This document shows, piece after piece, positions 48,892 through 57,574 of a stretch of DNA of 64,000 nt. The DNA is taken from positions 1-64,000 of the forward strand of contig NZ_JAOVZO020000009.1 of assembly GCF_025717065.2 (NCBI RefSeq), in the 5' to 3' direction. The DNA comes from Tahibacter soli. Its GTDB lineage: Bacteria; Pseudomonadota; Gammaproteobacteria; Xanthomonadales; Rhodanobacteraceae. Both the position numbers and the translations under genes were made by a program. The notes beneath the pieces were generated by a model, which was given only the letters and a program-made list of their open reading frames with translations, was not told the origin of the DNA and did no database searches. The number at the start of each line of letters is the position of its first letter. Position 1 is the stretch's first letter.

Positions 48892-49653
48892 TCAGAACGC
48901 TTTCGTGACGGTCGCGACGCCGGTCGAGCGGCCGAGATACGCGCCGTGCGGATTCGTGTACGCGACGCGGTCGGCGTTGGTGTCCTGATAGGCGATCGCG
49001 AGCGACCAGCCGCCGTCGAACGCCTTGGTCACGCCGAGCTTCCAGTCGGTATACGACGCGATAGAATTGTTTTTGACGCGTTGCCGCCCGGCGTGCGCGT
49101 TGAGCGTCCACGTCGGCACGAATTCATAGTTGAGGCTCGCGTCGATGTAGCCGCTGTTCTTGGAATCGGTGAAACCGAACAGGTTGGTCACGCTGTGCCA
49201 GTACTTGAGCGCGAACGGGCCGGCGCTCGCGCCGAGAAAGACTTCGGTCGTGTACGGGCGCGTGAAGCCGGTCGGATAGTCGCCGGGGTAGTAGTAGGTG
49301 TAGACGCCGCCGTCGAGCTTGAGCGACTCGGTGACGTTGCCGCGCCAGCCGGCGTAGACGTCGAGTTCGACGCTGCTGGAGATCGGCGTACCGGCGCTGG
49401 ACAGATCCGAGAGCCAGCTGACGTTGCTGCCCCAGAGGCCCGCGTAGAAGCCGCTCGCATGCGCGTACTCGACGCCGGCCTGCAGTGCGGGGTCCTGGTC
49501 GGTTTGCGAGATGCCGCGGAAGAGATAGTCGCTCGTCAGCGCGAGCGAACCGGTGACGGTGGAGGTCGGCGCGTCGTCGGCGCGGGCCGAAGAGCCGGCG
49601 AGCGCCGTGAGTAGGGCGCAGGACAAGCGTAGAGCGTGCGTTGTGCGATGCAT
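48892..49653 (-). CDS. TorF family putative porin
   Basis: A 253-residue exported outer-membrane protein. The signal peptide is at 1-26; the mature protein begins TVTGSLALTSDYLFRGISQT, then EYAHASGFYAGLWGSNVSWL, and ends in Phe (VATVTKAF), the typical C terminus for beta-barrel insertion. It matches the TorF/Gcw_chp porin family. It lies immediately upstream of glnK-amtB, an arrangement seen in related bacteria, so it may admit ammonium or organic nitrogen compounds; this is inference from context. Confidence 0.85.
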   Translation of the reverse strand: MHRTTHALRLSCALLTALAGSSARADDAPTSTVTGSLALTSDYLFRGISQTDQDPALQAGVEYAHASGFYAGLWGSNVSWLSDLSSAGTPISSSVELDVYAGWRGNVTESLKLDGGVYTYYYPGDYPTGFTRPYTTEVFLGASAGPFALKYWHSVTNLFGFTDSKNSGYIDASLNYEFVPTWTLNAHAGRQRVKNNSIASYTDWKLGVTKAFDGGWSLAIAYQDTNADRVAYTNPHGAYLGRSTGVATVTKAF

Positions 49654-49975
49654 GTGCGTGATCCCGTTCGGTGAGGTGGGTAGCCGCGCCGCATCGACCG
49701 ATGCGTACACGGTGGCACTCCGTGCCGTTCCACTCCGGGTACCACGGAGATCTGTCGTCTCCTTGGGTTTCGCCGACGTTCGCCCGACCCGCCGTCGAAC
49801 CCTGATCGCCGCATCCGTGCGGCCGGCGTCTCGCGACGCCGCCCTTCCCGAACCCGTGCGCGTCCGCGCCGGGATCACTGCTTGTGATGTTGCTTTTTTG
49901 TGTTCTGCAAACTTCCCGATCGTGTATTGCCGGCGCGGTGCCGCCGAACGGCGGCACCGCGATGTCGCATGTCGC
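49654..49975. promoter_or_regulatory. Intergenic region before porin-glnK-amtB
   Basis: A 322-base gap downstream of glnA and upstream of the porin. It contains the glnA hairpin at 49934-49961, an A/T-rich tract at about 49885-49930 (minus strand TTGCAGAACACAAAAAAGCA), and a GGCAC-TCC-GTGCC palindrome near 49715. I find no sigma-54 GG-N10-GC match, so the promoter for the amt operon is not identified. Confidence 0.4.
49934..49961 (-). terminator. 12-bp hairpin after glnA
   Basis: CGCGGTGCCGCC (49934-49945) pairs perfectly with 49950-49961; loop GAAC. It lies 14 bases past the glnA stop. No U tract follows. Confidence 0.6.
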
Positions 49976-51385
49976 TCAGAGGGCGTAGTACATGGCGTAT
50001 TCGAGCGGATGCGTCGACGCGCGGAACTTCGTCACTTCGCCGAGCTTCAATTCGATGTACGCGTCGATGAAGTCGTCGGAGAACACGCCGCCGGCCTTCA
50101 GGAAGTCGCGATCCTTGTCGAGGGCGTCGAGCGCCTGGTCGAGGCTGTGGCAGACGGTCGGGATGTTCTTTTCTTCTTCCGGCGGCAGGTCGTACAGGTC
50201 CTTGTCCATCGGCGCGCCCGGGTCGATCTTGTTCAGGATGCCGTCGAGGCCGGCCATCATCAGCGCGGTGAACGTGAGGTAGCCCGAGTTCATCGGATCC
50301 GGGAAGCGGATTTCGATGCGGCGGCCCTTCGGATTCGTCACGAACGGAATGCGGCAGCTCGCCGAACGGTTGCGCGCCGAATACGCGAGCATGACCGGCG
50401 CTTCGAAGCCCGGCACGAGGCGCTTGTAGCTGTTCGTCGTTGAGTTGGCGAACGCGTTGATCGCGCGGGCGTGCTTGAAGATGCCGCCGATGTAGTACAG
50501 CGCCGTCTGCGACAGGCCGCCGTACAGGTCGCCGGAGAACAGGTTCGCGCCGCCCTTGGCGAGCGACTGGTGCACGTGCATGCCCGAACCGTTGTCGCCG
50601 ACGATCGGCTTGGGCATGAAGGTGAGCGTCTTGCCGTGCTGGTGCGCGACGTTCTTGAGCACGTACTTGAGCGTCATCAGCTCGTCGGCCTTCTTGACGA
50701 GCGTGTTGAAACGCGTGCCGATTTCGCACTGGCCGGCGTTGGCGACTTCATGGTGGTGCACTTCCACGACCTGGCCGAGCTCTTCGAGCACCTTGCACAT
50801 TTCGCCGCGCAGGTCCTGGAACGAATCGACCGGCGGCAGCGGGAAGTAGCCGCCCTTCACGCCCGGGCGGTAGCCCGAGTTGCCTTCTTCATACTTGTAC
50901 TTCGACGACCACGCGGCTTCCTGCGATTCGATTTCGTAGAACACCTTGCCCATGTCGTTCTGCCAGCGCACCGAGTCGAAAATGAAGAACTCGGGCTCCG
51001 GACCGAAGAACGCCGTGTCGGCGAGGCCGGTCGACTTCAGGAACGCCTCGGCGCGCTTGGCGATCGAGCGCGGGCAGCGCGAGTACGCCTGCATCGTCGA
51101 CGGCTCGAGCACGTCGCAGGTGATCGCGAGCGTCTTGTGCGAGAAGAACGGATCGATCACGGCCGAATCGGCGTCCGGCAGCAGCACCATGTCGGACTCG
51201 TTGATGCCCTTCCAGCCGGAGATCGACGAGCCGTCGAACATCTTGCCGTCTTCGAACGTGCCGGCGTCGATCGCGTGCGCCGGGAACGTGACGTGATGCT
51301 GCGTGCCGCGCATGTCGGCGAAACGCAGGTCGACGAATTCGATGCCTTCGTCCTGGATGAGCTTGAGTACTTTGTCGGCGGACAT
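49976..51385 (-). CDS. glnA: Glutamine synthetase, type I
   Basis: A 469-residue GSI enzyme, the usual length of the adenylylated proteobacterial form (468-469). It makes glutamine from glutamate, ammonia and ATP as a dodecamer. Visible features are the N-terminal [20 protein letters not shown], the metal and glutamate-site region [22 protein letters not shown] in the ATP-binding region, and an adenylylation Tyr at 398 ([11 protein letters not shown]). The promoter region upstream has a sigma-54 site and NtrC-like palindromes. It heads the nitrogen cluster that continues with porin, glnK and amtB on the same strand. Confidence 0.97.
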   Translation of the reverse strand: MSADKVLKLIQDEGIEFVDLRFADMRGTQHHVTFPAHAIDAGTFEDGKMFDGSSISGWKGINESDMVLLPDADSAVIDPFFSHKTLAITCDVLEPSTMQAYSRCPRSIAKRAEAFLKSTGLADTAFFGPEPEFFIFDSVRWQNDMGKVFYEIESQEAAWSSKYKYEEGNSGYRPGVKGGYFPLPPVDSFQDLRGEMCKVLEELGQVVEVHHHEVANAGQCEIGTRFNTLVKKADELMTLKYVLKNVAHQHGKTLTFMPKPIVGDNGSGMHVHQSLAKGGANLFSGDLYGGLSQTALYYIGGIFKHARAINAFANSTTNSYKRLVPGFEAPVMLAYSARNRSASCRIPFVTNPKGRRIEIRFPDPMNSGYLTFTALMMAGLDGILNKIDPGAPMDKDLYDLPPEEEKNIPTVCHSLDQALDALDKDRDFLKAGGVFSDDFIDAYIELKLGEVTKFRASTHPLEYAMYYAL

Positions 51386-51426
51386 GCGGGAAGCCTCGGT
51401 AAGGGGTTGGGAACGGAACTGCTATG

Positions 51427-51442
51427 GCACAAGATGTGCCAA
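51427..51442 (-). promoter_or_regulatory. Sigma-54 promoter of glnA
   Basis: Minus strand TTGGCACATCTTGTGC (51442 to 51427) has the GG-N10-GC core and the TGGCAC -24 element; E. coli glnAp2 reads TTGGCACAGATTTCGC. It lies about 40 bases before the glnA ATG, putting transcription start near 51415. Confidence 0.7.
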
Positions 51443-51506
51443 CGCAGCAATTCGAACGTTATCAGTGACTTGTTGCAGCACGCACTTGCTGCCGAGTCGG
51501 CTTTTA

Positions 51507-51521
51507 GCACCATTATGGTGC
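51507..51521. promoter_or_regulatory. NtrC-type enhancer site 1
   Basis: GCACC ATTAT GGTGC (51507-51521), a perfect match to the NtrC palindrome GCACC-N5-GGTGC, centred about 99 bases upstream of the predicted glnA start of transcription. Confidence 0.65.
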
Positions 51522-51536
51522 GTTTCGGTGACGCTT

Positions 51537-51551
51537 GCATCGATATGGTGC
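51537..51551. promoter_or_regulatory. NtrC-type enhancer site 2
   Basis: GCATC GATAT GGTGC (51537-51551), one mismatch from GCACC-N5-GGTGC, centred 30 bases from site 1, so the two lie on the same DNA face. E. coli glnA has two NtrC sites spaced similarly. Confidence 0.55.
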
Positions 51552-51663
51552 GAACAACGGCGAGTGTCGCCGACGGCGTTTCGCGCTTACGCTTCGACGG
51601 CGCGCCCGCAGGACCGCGGCCGAGCCGACCATCTACAGACGACAGGTTCCTCAGGGGGGATCC

Positions 51664-53088
51664 ATGCTGCGTCGCTTGCTCACCGCCTCGGCGTTCGCCG
51701 CGGCCTTGCTTTGCTTCGTCCCGTCCCCGGCGATGGCCGGCGGCACGGTCGTCATGACCGCCACCAAGACGGTCTCGGGCGTGTTCCGGCCCGGCGGCGC
51801 GATCACGTACACGATCGTGCTGACGAATAGCGGCACTTCTCCACAAGGCGACAACGTCGGTCCCGAGCTGCTCGACGGGCTGCCGGGCGGATTCACGGTC
51901 ACGTCGATGACCGCGACGAACGGCACGCTCGAGATCGACGGCCCGCTGATGTGGAACGGCACGGTACCGGCCGGCGGCTCGACCACCATCACGATCAACG
52001 GCACGATCCACCCGGCGTACGTCGGCCTCATGCGCAACCAGGCGATCGTCTACGTCGACACGAACGCCAACGGCTCGAACGACGCGACGATGTTCACCGA
52101 CGATCCGTCGACGCCGGCGCCGGGCGACATGACCGATCTCACGGTCGTTTCTTTTCCGCGACTGACGGCGTCGATGCAGGGCGGCGGCAGCCTGCTGCCG
52201 AATTCGTCGCTCTACTACACCGTGCGCATCGACAATCTCGGCGGACCGCACGGCGACAATCCGGGCGACGAATTCGTCGACGTGATTCCGGCGGGCCTCG
52301 CGCTCGTCGGCGCGACCGCGACGCGCGGCACCGTCGTCGCCGACGTCGCGACGAACACCGTGCGCTGGAACGGCGCGCTCGGCACGGGCGAGTTCTCGGT
52401 GATCTCGATCACGACGATGGTGCCGGCGACCGCGGCAGGTTCGTACGTCAACCAGGGCACGCTGACCTACGATGCCGACGGCGACGGCATCAACGAGACG
52501 AGCGTGCCGAGCGACGATCCGACGCTGCCCGGCACCGCCGATCCGACGGTCGTGTCGATCGCGTCGCTGCCCGCGAACTTCGACTTTGGCATGTACGCGT
52601 ACAGCATCGACGAGCGGTACGAGCCTGGCGGCATCGTCTATTTCGACATCGTCGCGTCGAACATCGGCGGCACCGACCAGGGCGACAATCCCGGCGACGA
52701 GATCGCCGCCGTGCTGCCCGACGCGCTGACGTACGAGTCGTCGTACGCGCTCTACGGCAAGACGGCGTTCGATCCGGTCACGCGGCGCTTCACCTGGAAC
52801 GGCCCGATCGCGCGCGGTCAGTTCGTCGGCATGACGGTGGCGACGCGCCTGTCGATGTCGGCGCAGGGCAGCTATCGCAGCCAGGCGACGCTGTCCTACG
52901 ACTCGGACCGCGACGGCACGAACGACGCGACGATGCTGAGCGACGAGCCGCGCACGCCGCTGCCGGACGATCCGGCCGGATTTCAAGTGGCGACGCCGAT
53001 ACCGGTGCTCGGGTGGCCGGGGCTATTGATCGCCATGGCGGGACTCGCGTTGGCGGCTCGCGGCCGGATGCGTCGGGCGATGGGATAA
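51664..53088 (+). CDS. Secreted DUF11-like repeat protein with IPTL-type tail
   Basis: A 474-residue protein with a signal peptide (core LLTASAFAAALLCFVPSPAMA). Three beta-sandwich repeats of about 130 residues begin FRPGGAITYTIVLTNSGTSP, LLPNSSLYYTVRIDNLGGPH and YEPGGIVYFDIVASNIGGTD, each with a QGDNPGDE-type segment. These resemble DUF11 adhesion modules. The C terminus (IPVLGWPGLLIAMAGLALAA, then RGRMRR) fits an IPTL-CTERM-like sorting signal: motif, hydrophobic helix, basic tail. The start at 51664 follows GGGGGGA. It is divergent from glnA, sharing the region with the NtrC sites. Probably a surface protein; no enzymatic role. Confidence 0.8.
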   Translation: MLRRLLTASAFAAALLCFVPSPAMAGGTVVMTATKTVSGVFRPGGAITYTIVLTNSGTSPQGDNVGPELLDGLPGGFTVTSMTATNGTLEIDGPLMWNGTVPAGGSTTITINGTIHPAYVGLMRNQAIVYVDTNANGSNDATMFTDDPSTPAPGDMTDLTVVSFPRLTASMQGGGSLLPNSSLYYTVRIDNLGGPHGDNPGDEFVDVIPAGLALVGATATRGTVVADVATNTVRWNGALGTGEFSVISITTMVPATAAGSYVNQGTLTYDADGDGINETSVPSDDPTLPGTADPTVVSIASLPANFDFGMYAYSIDERYEPGGIVYFDIVASNIGGTDQGDNPGDEIAAVLPDALTYESSYALYGKTAFDPVTRRFTWNGPIARGQFVGMTVATRLSMSAQGSYRSQATLSYDSDRDGTNDATMLSDEPRTPLPDDPAGFQVATPIPVLGWPGLLIAMAGLALAARGRMRRAMG

Positions 53089-53093
53089 CCGTA

Positions 53094-53128
53094 TCGCCCG
53101 GGACGCCCAGATAGGGTGTCCCGGGCGA
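53094..53128. terminator. Bidirectional terminator hairpin
   Basis: TCGCCCGGGAC (53094-53104) pairs with GTCCCGGGCGA (53118-53128) and the inner GCCC/GGGT continues the stem. It lies between the convergent DUF11-like gene and vapC and could serve both. Confidence 0.65.
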
Positions 53129-53133
53129 CGACC

Positions 53134-53571
53134 TCACGTTGTCGGCGTCAAAAGCTGCAGCCTGAGCGCATCGAACGAAAGAAAGCCGCGATCGAATGTG
53201 ACCATTTTGGTGTCGAGCGAATGCGCCAGAGCGGCAAGCCAGGCGTCGGTCCACAGGTCCGGCGACGGTTCGCGCCCCCCGACATACGTGCGCCAGCGCT
53301 CATGATGCGATTGAGGCGCCTGGTCGATGAGGACCATTCGCGGGTCGCTTGCTATCGTTTCGACTGCGCTCCAGGCCTGTTCGGGCCGGAGCACGCCCGA
53401 ACCCATGATTTTGCGATTCGTCAACAGACGCAGCAAAGCCATTCGCACAGGCCAGCAAAGCCCGACATCGTCGTCCGCGCAGGCGTCCCACCAGGCGACC
53501 GCGGGTCGATGATGCGCGTGTCCGGCTGCGATCACCGGAAAAATGACGTTTGCATCAACGATGTAGCGCAT
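53134..53571 (-). CDS. vapC: PIN domain ribonuclease toxin (VapC-like)
   Basis: A 145-residue PIN protein. The catalytic acidic residues are placed normally: D6 in YIVDANVIFPV, a Glu/Asp set in WSAVETIASDP and LWTDAWLAALA, and D in VTFDRGF near the C terminus. VapC toxins cleave specific RNAs, often initiator tRNA or rRNA, with Mg2+. It overlaps the antitoxin by 17 bases (53555-53571), the expected coupling. An in-frame upstream extension is rejected because ATG 53571 lies in the vapB end. Confidence 0.87.
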   Translation of the reverse strand: MRYIVDANVIFPVIAAGHAHHRPAVAWWDACADDDVGLCWPVRMALLRLLTNRKIMGSGVLRPEQAWSAVETIASDPRMVLIDQAPQSHHERWRTYVGGREPSPDLWTDAWLAALAHSLDTKMVTFDRGFLSFDALRLQLLTPTT

Positions 53572-53830
53572 CGCTCTTCGCTTGTTCGGCGTCGGCCTGA
53601 GCGGCCTCGTCGAGCTGCTTGATCGCGTCAGGTGCGAGCGTTCGCGCGGGAGCATCCGGTGCAAGCGCAATCAGCGGCGCGGTGATGCGGACTCGCCGGG
53701 CCAGGGGCTCGGGCTGTAATTCGTGACGCAATGCATCGATGACGAGTTGCCGCAGCGACGAGCCTCGCTCGATGGCGGCGATTTTGGCCAGACGCAACAC
53801 GTCATCCGGCAAATCGAGAGTGGTACGCAT
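53555..53830 (-). CDS. vapB: VapB-like antitoxin
   Basis: A 91-residue protein with an N-terminal ribbon-helix-helix segment, MRTTLDLPDDVLRLAKIAAI then ERGSSLRQLVIDALRHEL, which binds DNA as a dimer, and a flexible C-terminal part that would cover the PIN toxin active site. It starts at ATG 53830. The gene pair is autoregulated in this class. An upstream in-frame ATG exists at 53887 but gives an unusual extension. Confidence 0.83.
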   Translation of the reverse strand: MRTTLDLPDDVLRLAKIAAIERGSSLRQLVIDALRHELQPEPLARRVRITAPLIALAPDAPARTLAPDAIKQLDEAAQADAEQAKSDALHR

Positions 53831-54041
53831 GAATATGCTTTCCTGCATTGATGCATCCATGGTCGTGCAGCGTCGCGAATCCGTCAAGGCACGGCTGCCG
53901 ACAAAACTTAAGCATCGTCGGAACGTGCAGCATCGAGCCCACCGGCCTTGCGGCAGCCAAGCAACGGATGCGCGACCGGCGCGCCGCGTTGGAAAAGCGC
54001 CTCGACCGCCTCGACGACCTGCTCGCTTACGGCGTCGCCGG

Positions 54042-54725
54042 TCAGACGATGTCGTGCCAGCGCAAGCCCCACGGCAGTTCGCGCGGCCCGAACACGTAGT
54101 GCAGAACGCGGCGGCGGCTCGGGCCCGACGCCTTCGACGACGCGTGCAAGAGGAGCGGTCGCATCACGAGCGCGTCGCCGCGCCGCGCGGTGCAGGTCGC
54201 AAGGCCGTGCGCGTCGCGCAGCCGGTTCTCGTCGTCGGGCGCGAGCCGGCCGTGGCGGTGCGACCCCGGCACGACGCGCAGCGGGCCGTCGGCGTCGCCG
54301 CAGTCGTCCAGATGCACGCGCACGGCGACGAGAGCCTCGAGCACGTCGGCCGGCGGCTGCACGTGCACGACGCCGTCCTTGCGCGACCAGCCGGACAGGC
54401 GCGCGTCGTCGACGCGTGCCGCGACCGGAATGCCCAGATCCTGATGCAGCGCGACGAGCCAGTTGCGCGAAGTGGATTTCGAAAAATACGTACATTGCGT
54501 CGCGACATGGCCGTCCGGCAACAACGGCCGCAGCGCCGGGTGCGCCGCGAGCCGCGGCGCCAAATCGCGACACCAGGCGTGCGCGAGCGGGTTGCGCGCA
54601 CCGACGCTGCCGGCGAACGCGGCATCGACTTCGTGCGAGAGGCGCGCGCAATCGCCGGCTGCGACGACGTTCCGCAGCAGCGCGAAACCGTCGGCCTGCC
54701 AGCGTGCCAGGTCCGCCGTCGTCAT
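54042..54725 (-). CDS. Phytanoyl-CoA dioxygenase-like (PhyH) protein
   Basis: A 227-residue Fe(II)/2-oxoglutarate oxygenase fold protein. The ligands are H94 and D96 in VALHQDLGIP and a distal His in LLLHASSKAS (H184), with a following Arg near RRRVLHYVFG for 2-oxoglutarate. DGPLRVVPGSHRHGRL is the jellyroll strand typical of PhyH proteins. The substrate is unknown. It starts at 54725, overlapping the preceding gene by 4 bases (ATGA), so both are translated from one message. GGGGGG upstream serves as ribosome site. Confidence 0.84.
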   Translation of the reverse strand: MTTADLARWQADGFALLRNVVAAGDCARLSHEVDAAFAGSVGARNPLAHAWCRDLAPRLAAHPALRPLLPDGHVATQCTYFSKSTSRNWLVALHQDLGIPVAARVDDARLSGWSRKDGVVHVQPPADVLEALVAVRVHLDDCGDADGPLRVVPGSHRHGRLAPDDENRLRDAHGLATCTARRGDALVMRPLLLHASSKASGPSRRRVLHYVFGPRELPWGLRWHDIV

Positions 54726-55060
54726 CGTTCCCCCCGTGCGCGCAAACGGCGACGGCGGATGCGCTCGTACAGCGGCGGCACGGCGAGGAGAGCGACCACG
54801 ACGCCGATCGTGATCGCGTCGGCCGGTCCGAAACCGTCCGAAAACCCCTTGCGCACGGGCTGCCACAGAACGCCGACCACCCAGCCGAGGAGCAGACCGA
54901 CGACGATCAGCGGCTGCACGCGCGAACCGACGAACGGGAACGCCGCGAACAGCGCGCAGACGCCGGCGAACAGGTACCAATGCCAGCGCTCGTCGTAGGG
55001 CGCGATGACGATCGCGCCGGCGCCGACCAGGGCGAACACCGCCGCCAGGACATATCGCAT
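54722..55060 (-). CDS. Small membrane protein, unknown
   Basis: A 112-residue protein with four hydrophobic helices (about 3-20, 28-44, 52-68, 80-98) and a very basic C terminus (YERIRRRRLRARGER). No family is recognised. Its TGA overlaps the ATG of the PhyH gene by 4 bases, so they are co-translated. It could be a membrane partner of the oxygenase, but no evidence goes beyond position. Confidence 0.66.
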   Translation of the reverse strand: MRYVLAAVFALVGAGAIVIAPYDERWHWYLFAGVCALFAAFPFVGSRVQPLIVVGLLLGWVVGVLWQPVRKGFSDGFGPADAITIGVVVALLAVPPLYERIRRRRLRARGER

Positions 55061-55186
55061 CGTTGTGCTCCGCCGCGTTCGTGCGGTTCTCGACCGCCGC
55101 CCGCGCGACGAGGTTCCGGTTGCGTTGAATGTACACGAACGCCGACATACGGCAGAATGTCGCCGTTCGCCGACACAGGTCCGTCG

Positions 55187-55540
55187 ATGGCCGCTCTCGT
55201 CACCACGCGCGATATCGGGCTCGCGATCCGCCGCCGCCGCAAGGAACTGGGCTGGGATCAGGCGCGGCTCGCGCAGGCGGCCGGTACGAGCCGGCAATGG
55301 ATCGTCGACATCGAGCAAGGCAAACCGCGCGCGGAACTCGAACGGGTGCTGCGCACGCTGGCGGCGCTCGACTTGTCGCTGACCGTCGAGGCGCACGAAA
55401 CGCCGGCGCGTCCGGCGCCATCGTCGCGGACCATCACACCACGCCCGCCGATCGACATCGACGCGATCGTCGAGCGCGCGAGCAGGCCGCCGGCATTGCC
55501 CGACACCGTCCACACGGCATCGGCGGCGAAACGTCGATGA
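55187..55540 (+). CDS. hipB: HipB-like Xre family antitoxin
   Basis: A 117-residue protein with a Cro/CI helix-turn-helix at residues 8-66 (IGLAIRRRRKELGWDQARLA, then QAAGTSRQWIVDIEQGKPR), followed by a disordered Pro-rich tail. It binds DNA and the HipA kinase. Start ATG 55187 has CAGG upstream; an alternative ATG at 55157 would add 10 residues. The TGA overlaps the HipA ATG by 4 bases. Confidence 0.86.
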   Translation: MAALVTTRDIGLAIRRRRKELGWDQARLAQAAGTSRQWIVDIEQGKPRAELERVLRTLAALDLSLTVEAHETPARPAPSSRTITPRPPIDIDAIVERASRPPALPDTVHTASAAKRR

Positions 55541-56823
55541 GCGAACTCGCCGTCCTGCTCGACGATCGCCCGATCGGCCGTCTGCGCGCCGACCGGCATG
55601 GCCATCCGCAATTCGCATACGACGACGACTATCGCGCGGATCCCGCGGCGACGCCGCTGTCGCTTGCATTGCCGCTCGCGGCCGAGCGGCACGACGGCGA
55701 TACCGTGGCGGCGGTGTTGTGGGGCATCCTGCCCGACAGCGATCGCGTGCTGCGGCGCTGGGCCGAGACGTTTCACGTGTCCGCCCGCAATCCGCTCGCG
55801 CTGCTTGCGCATGTCGGCGAGGACTGCGCGGGCGCCGTGCAATTCATTCGCGCCGAGCGTCTGGACGACTGGCGCGACGAGCCAGTCGGCATGATTCGAT
55901 GGCTGACGGAAAGCGAGGTCGCGGCGCGCCTGTCGCACCTGCGCGAGGACGGCAGTGCCGGTCGCGAAGCCGGTGACGCCGGGCAATTCAGCCTGGCAGG
56001 CGCGCAGCCGAAAACGGCGCTGTACTTCGCGCACGACACACACCGCTGGGGCGTGCCGAGCGGACGCATTCCCACGTCGCATATCCTGAAGCCGCCCAGC
56101 GGCGAATACGCAGGCTATGCGCACAACGAGCATTTCTGCCTGCAACTGGCTCGCCTCGCCGGACTGCCGGCCGCGACTTCCAGCGTCGCGCGGTTCGGCG
56201 ACGAGATTGCGATATGCGTAGAGCGCTACGACCGCGTATTCCACGACGGCGCGCTGCGCCGCGTGCACCAGGAAGATTTCTGCCAGGCGCTCGGTGTTTT
56301 CCCGCATCGCAAATACCAGAACGAAGGCGGACCGGCGCCAGCCGATCTCGCCGGCGTGCTGCGCCGTCATTCGACGAGAGCCGATGCGGACGTCGCCACG
56401 CTGTTTCGCGCGCTCGCTTTCAACTGGATGGTCGCCGGTTCCGACGCGCATGCGAAAAACTATTCGCTGCTGCTGGGCGCCGGCGGTGGCGTGCGACTCG
56501 CGCCGCTGTACGATCTGTCGAGCGCGCATCCGTATCCCGCACTGGGCCTGCGCAAGATCAAGCTTGCGATGAAGATCGGCGCCCACTATCGCTGGTGGGA
56601 GATCGGACCGCGCGACTGGCGCGAATCGGCACGGCAACTCGGCGTCGACGAGGAAGGCGCGCTGGCGACGGTCGGAGATCTCGCACGACGTCTGCCGGAT
56701 CAGGCGTCATCGCTGGCGCGCGCGGCACACGACGACGGCCTCGATCGCGCCGTTCTCGATCGCCTCGTCGACGGCATTGCCGCCGCCGCCGCGCGCTGGC
56801 GACTGCTGACCGGCATGGCGTAG
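55537..56823 (+). CDS. hipA: HipA-like serine/threonine kinase toxin
   Basis: A 428-residue HipA family kinase. The N-terminal subdomain has SLALPLAAERHDGDTVAAVL and a Gly-rich loop FSLAGAQPKTAL near 150; KPPSGEYAGYAHNEHFCLQL follows. The catalytic loop GSDAHAKNYSLLL has D303 and N308, and LYDLSSAHPY carries the metal-binding D326. HipA phosphorylates glutamyl-tRNA synthetase in E. coli and slows growth; the target of this relative is unknown. Length (E. coli 440) and the overlap with hipB support a full toxin-antitoxin unit. Confidence 0.9.
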   Translation: MSELAVLLDDRPIGRLRADRHGHPQFAYDDDYRADPAATPLSLALPLAAERHDGDTVAAVLWGILPDSDRVLRRWAETFHVSARNPLALLAHVGEDCAGAVQFIRAERLDDWRDEPVGMIRWLTESEVAARLSHLREDGSAGREAGDAGQFSLAGAQPKTALYFAHDTHRWGVPSGRIPTSHILKPPSGEYAGYAHNEHFCLQLARLAGLPAATSSVARFGDEIAICVERYDRVFHDGALRRVHQEDFCQALGVFPHRKYQNEGGPAPADLAGVLRRHSTRADADVATLFRALAFNWMVAGSDAHAKNYSLLLGAGGGVRLAPLYDLSSAHPYPALGLRKIKLAMKIGAHYRWWEIGPRDWRESARQLGVDEEGALATVGDLARRLPDQASSLARAAHDDGLDRAVLDRLVDGIAAAAARWRLLTGMA

Positions 56824-56926
56824 AAAGCCGCCGCCCGCAGTCCCTCGCGTTCCCGCCGAATTGGCTCCTGCGCGACCATGCGGCCGGGATTAGATTCCAG
56901 CGACCGCGGCCGCTTACGGATCTTTC

Positions 56927-57559
56927 ATGCCCGCCACCGCTTCCCTCGTCGGTTTCGCCCTGCTCGCCCTCGGCATGGTGCTCACGCCCGGGCCGAACAT
57001 GCTCTACCTCGTGTCGCGCTCGATCTGCCAGGGCCGCCGCGCCGGATTGATTTCGCTCGCCGGCGTCGCGACCGGCTTTCTGTTCTACATGCTCGCCGCC
57101 GCGCTCGGCATCACCGCGCTCGTGTTCGCCGTTCCGTACGCGTACGACGTGCTGCGCTTCGCGGGCGCGGCGTACCTCGCCTGGCTCGCGTGGCAGGCGT
57201 TGAAACCCGGCGGCCGCTCGCCGTTCCAGGCGCGCGAATTGCCGCCGGACAGCCCGCGGCGCCTGTTCGCGATGGGTCTGGCCACGAACCTGCTGAATCC
57301 GAAAGTCGCGCTTCTGTACTTGTCGCTATTGCCGCAGTTCATCGATCCCTCGCGCGGCGACGTGCTCGGCCAGTCGCTCGTGCTCGGCACCGTGCAGATC
57401 GCGATCAGCGTCAGCGTGAACGCGACGATCGCGCTCGCCGCCGGCACGATCGCGGGTTTTCTCGGCACGCGCCCGCGCTGGCTCGTCGCACAGCGCTACG
57501 TAATGGGCACCGTGCTCGGCGCGCTCGCCGTGCGCATGGCGGTCGACGCGCGACGCTGA
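56927..57559 (+). CDS. LysE/RhtB family exporter
   Basis: A 210-residue membrane protein with six hydrophobic helices. Hallmarks are LGMVLTPGPNMLYLVSRSIC near the N terminus (the PGPN motif), GRRAGLISLAGVATGFLFYM and MGLATNLLNPKVALLYLSLLP (NPK motif). Family members export amino acids or their derivatives, such as homoserine and threonine. The substrate here is unknown. The start at 56927 is preceded by a weak ribosome site. It is convergent with the BNR gene. Confidence 0.9.
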   Translation: MPATASLVGFALLALGMVLTPGPNMLYLVSRSICQGRRAGLISLAGVATGFLFYMLAAALGITALVFAVPYAYDVLRFAGAAYLAWLAWQALKPGGRSPFQARELPPDSPRRLFAMGLATNLLNPKVALLYLSLLPQFIDPSRGDVLGQSLVLGTVQIAISVSVNATIALAAGTIAGFLGTRPRWLVAQRYVMGTVLGALAVRMAVDARR

Positions 57560-57574
57560 AGCTGCGGTTGCGCG

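Noticed and set aside
53848-54099. Small plus-strand frame with a charged helix (LEKRLDRLDDLLAYG) between vapB and the PhyH-like gene
   Set aside because: The segment faintly resembles a phage head-joining helix, but it has no ribosome site or complete domain, overlaps the PhyH end, and may be chance.
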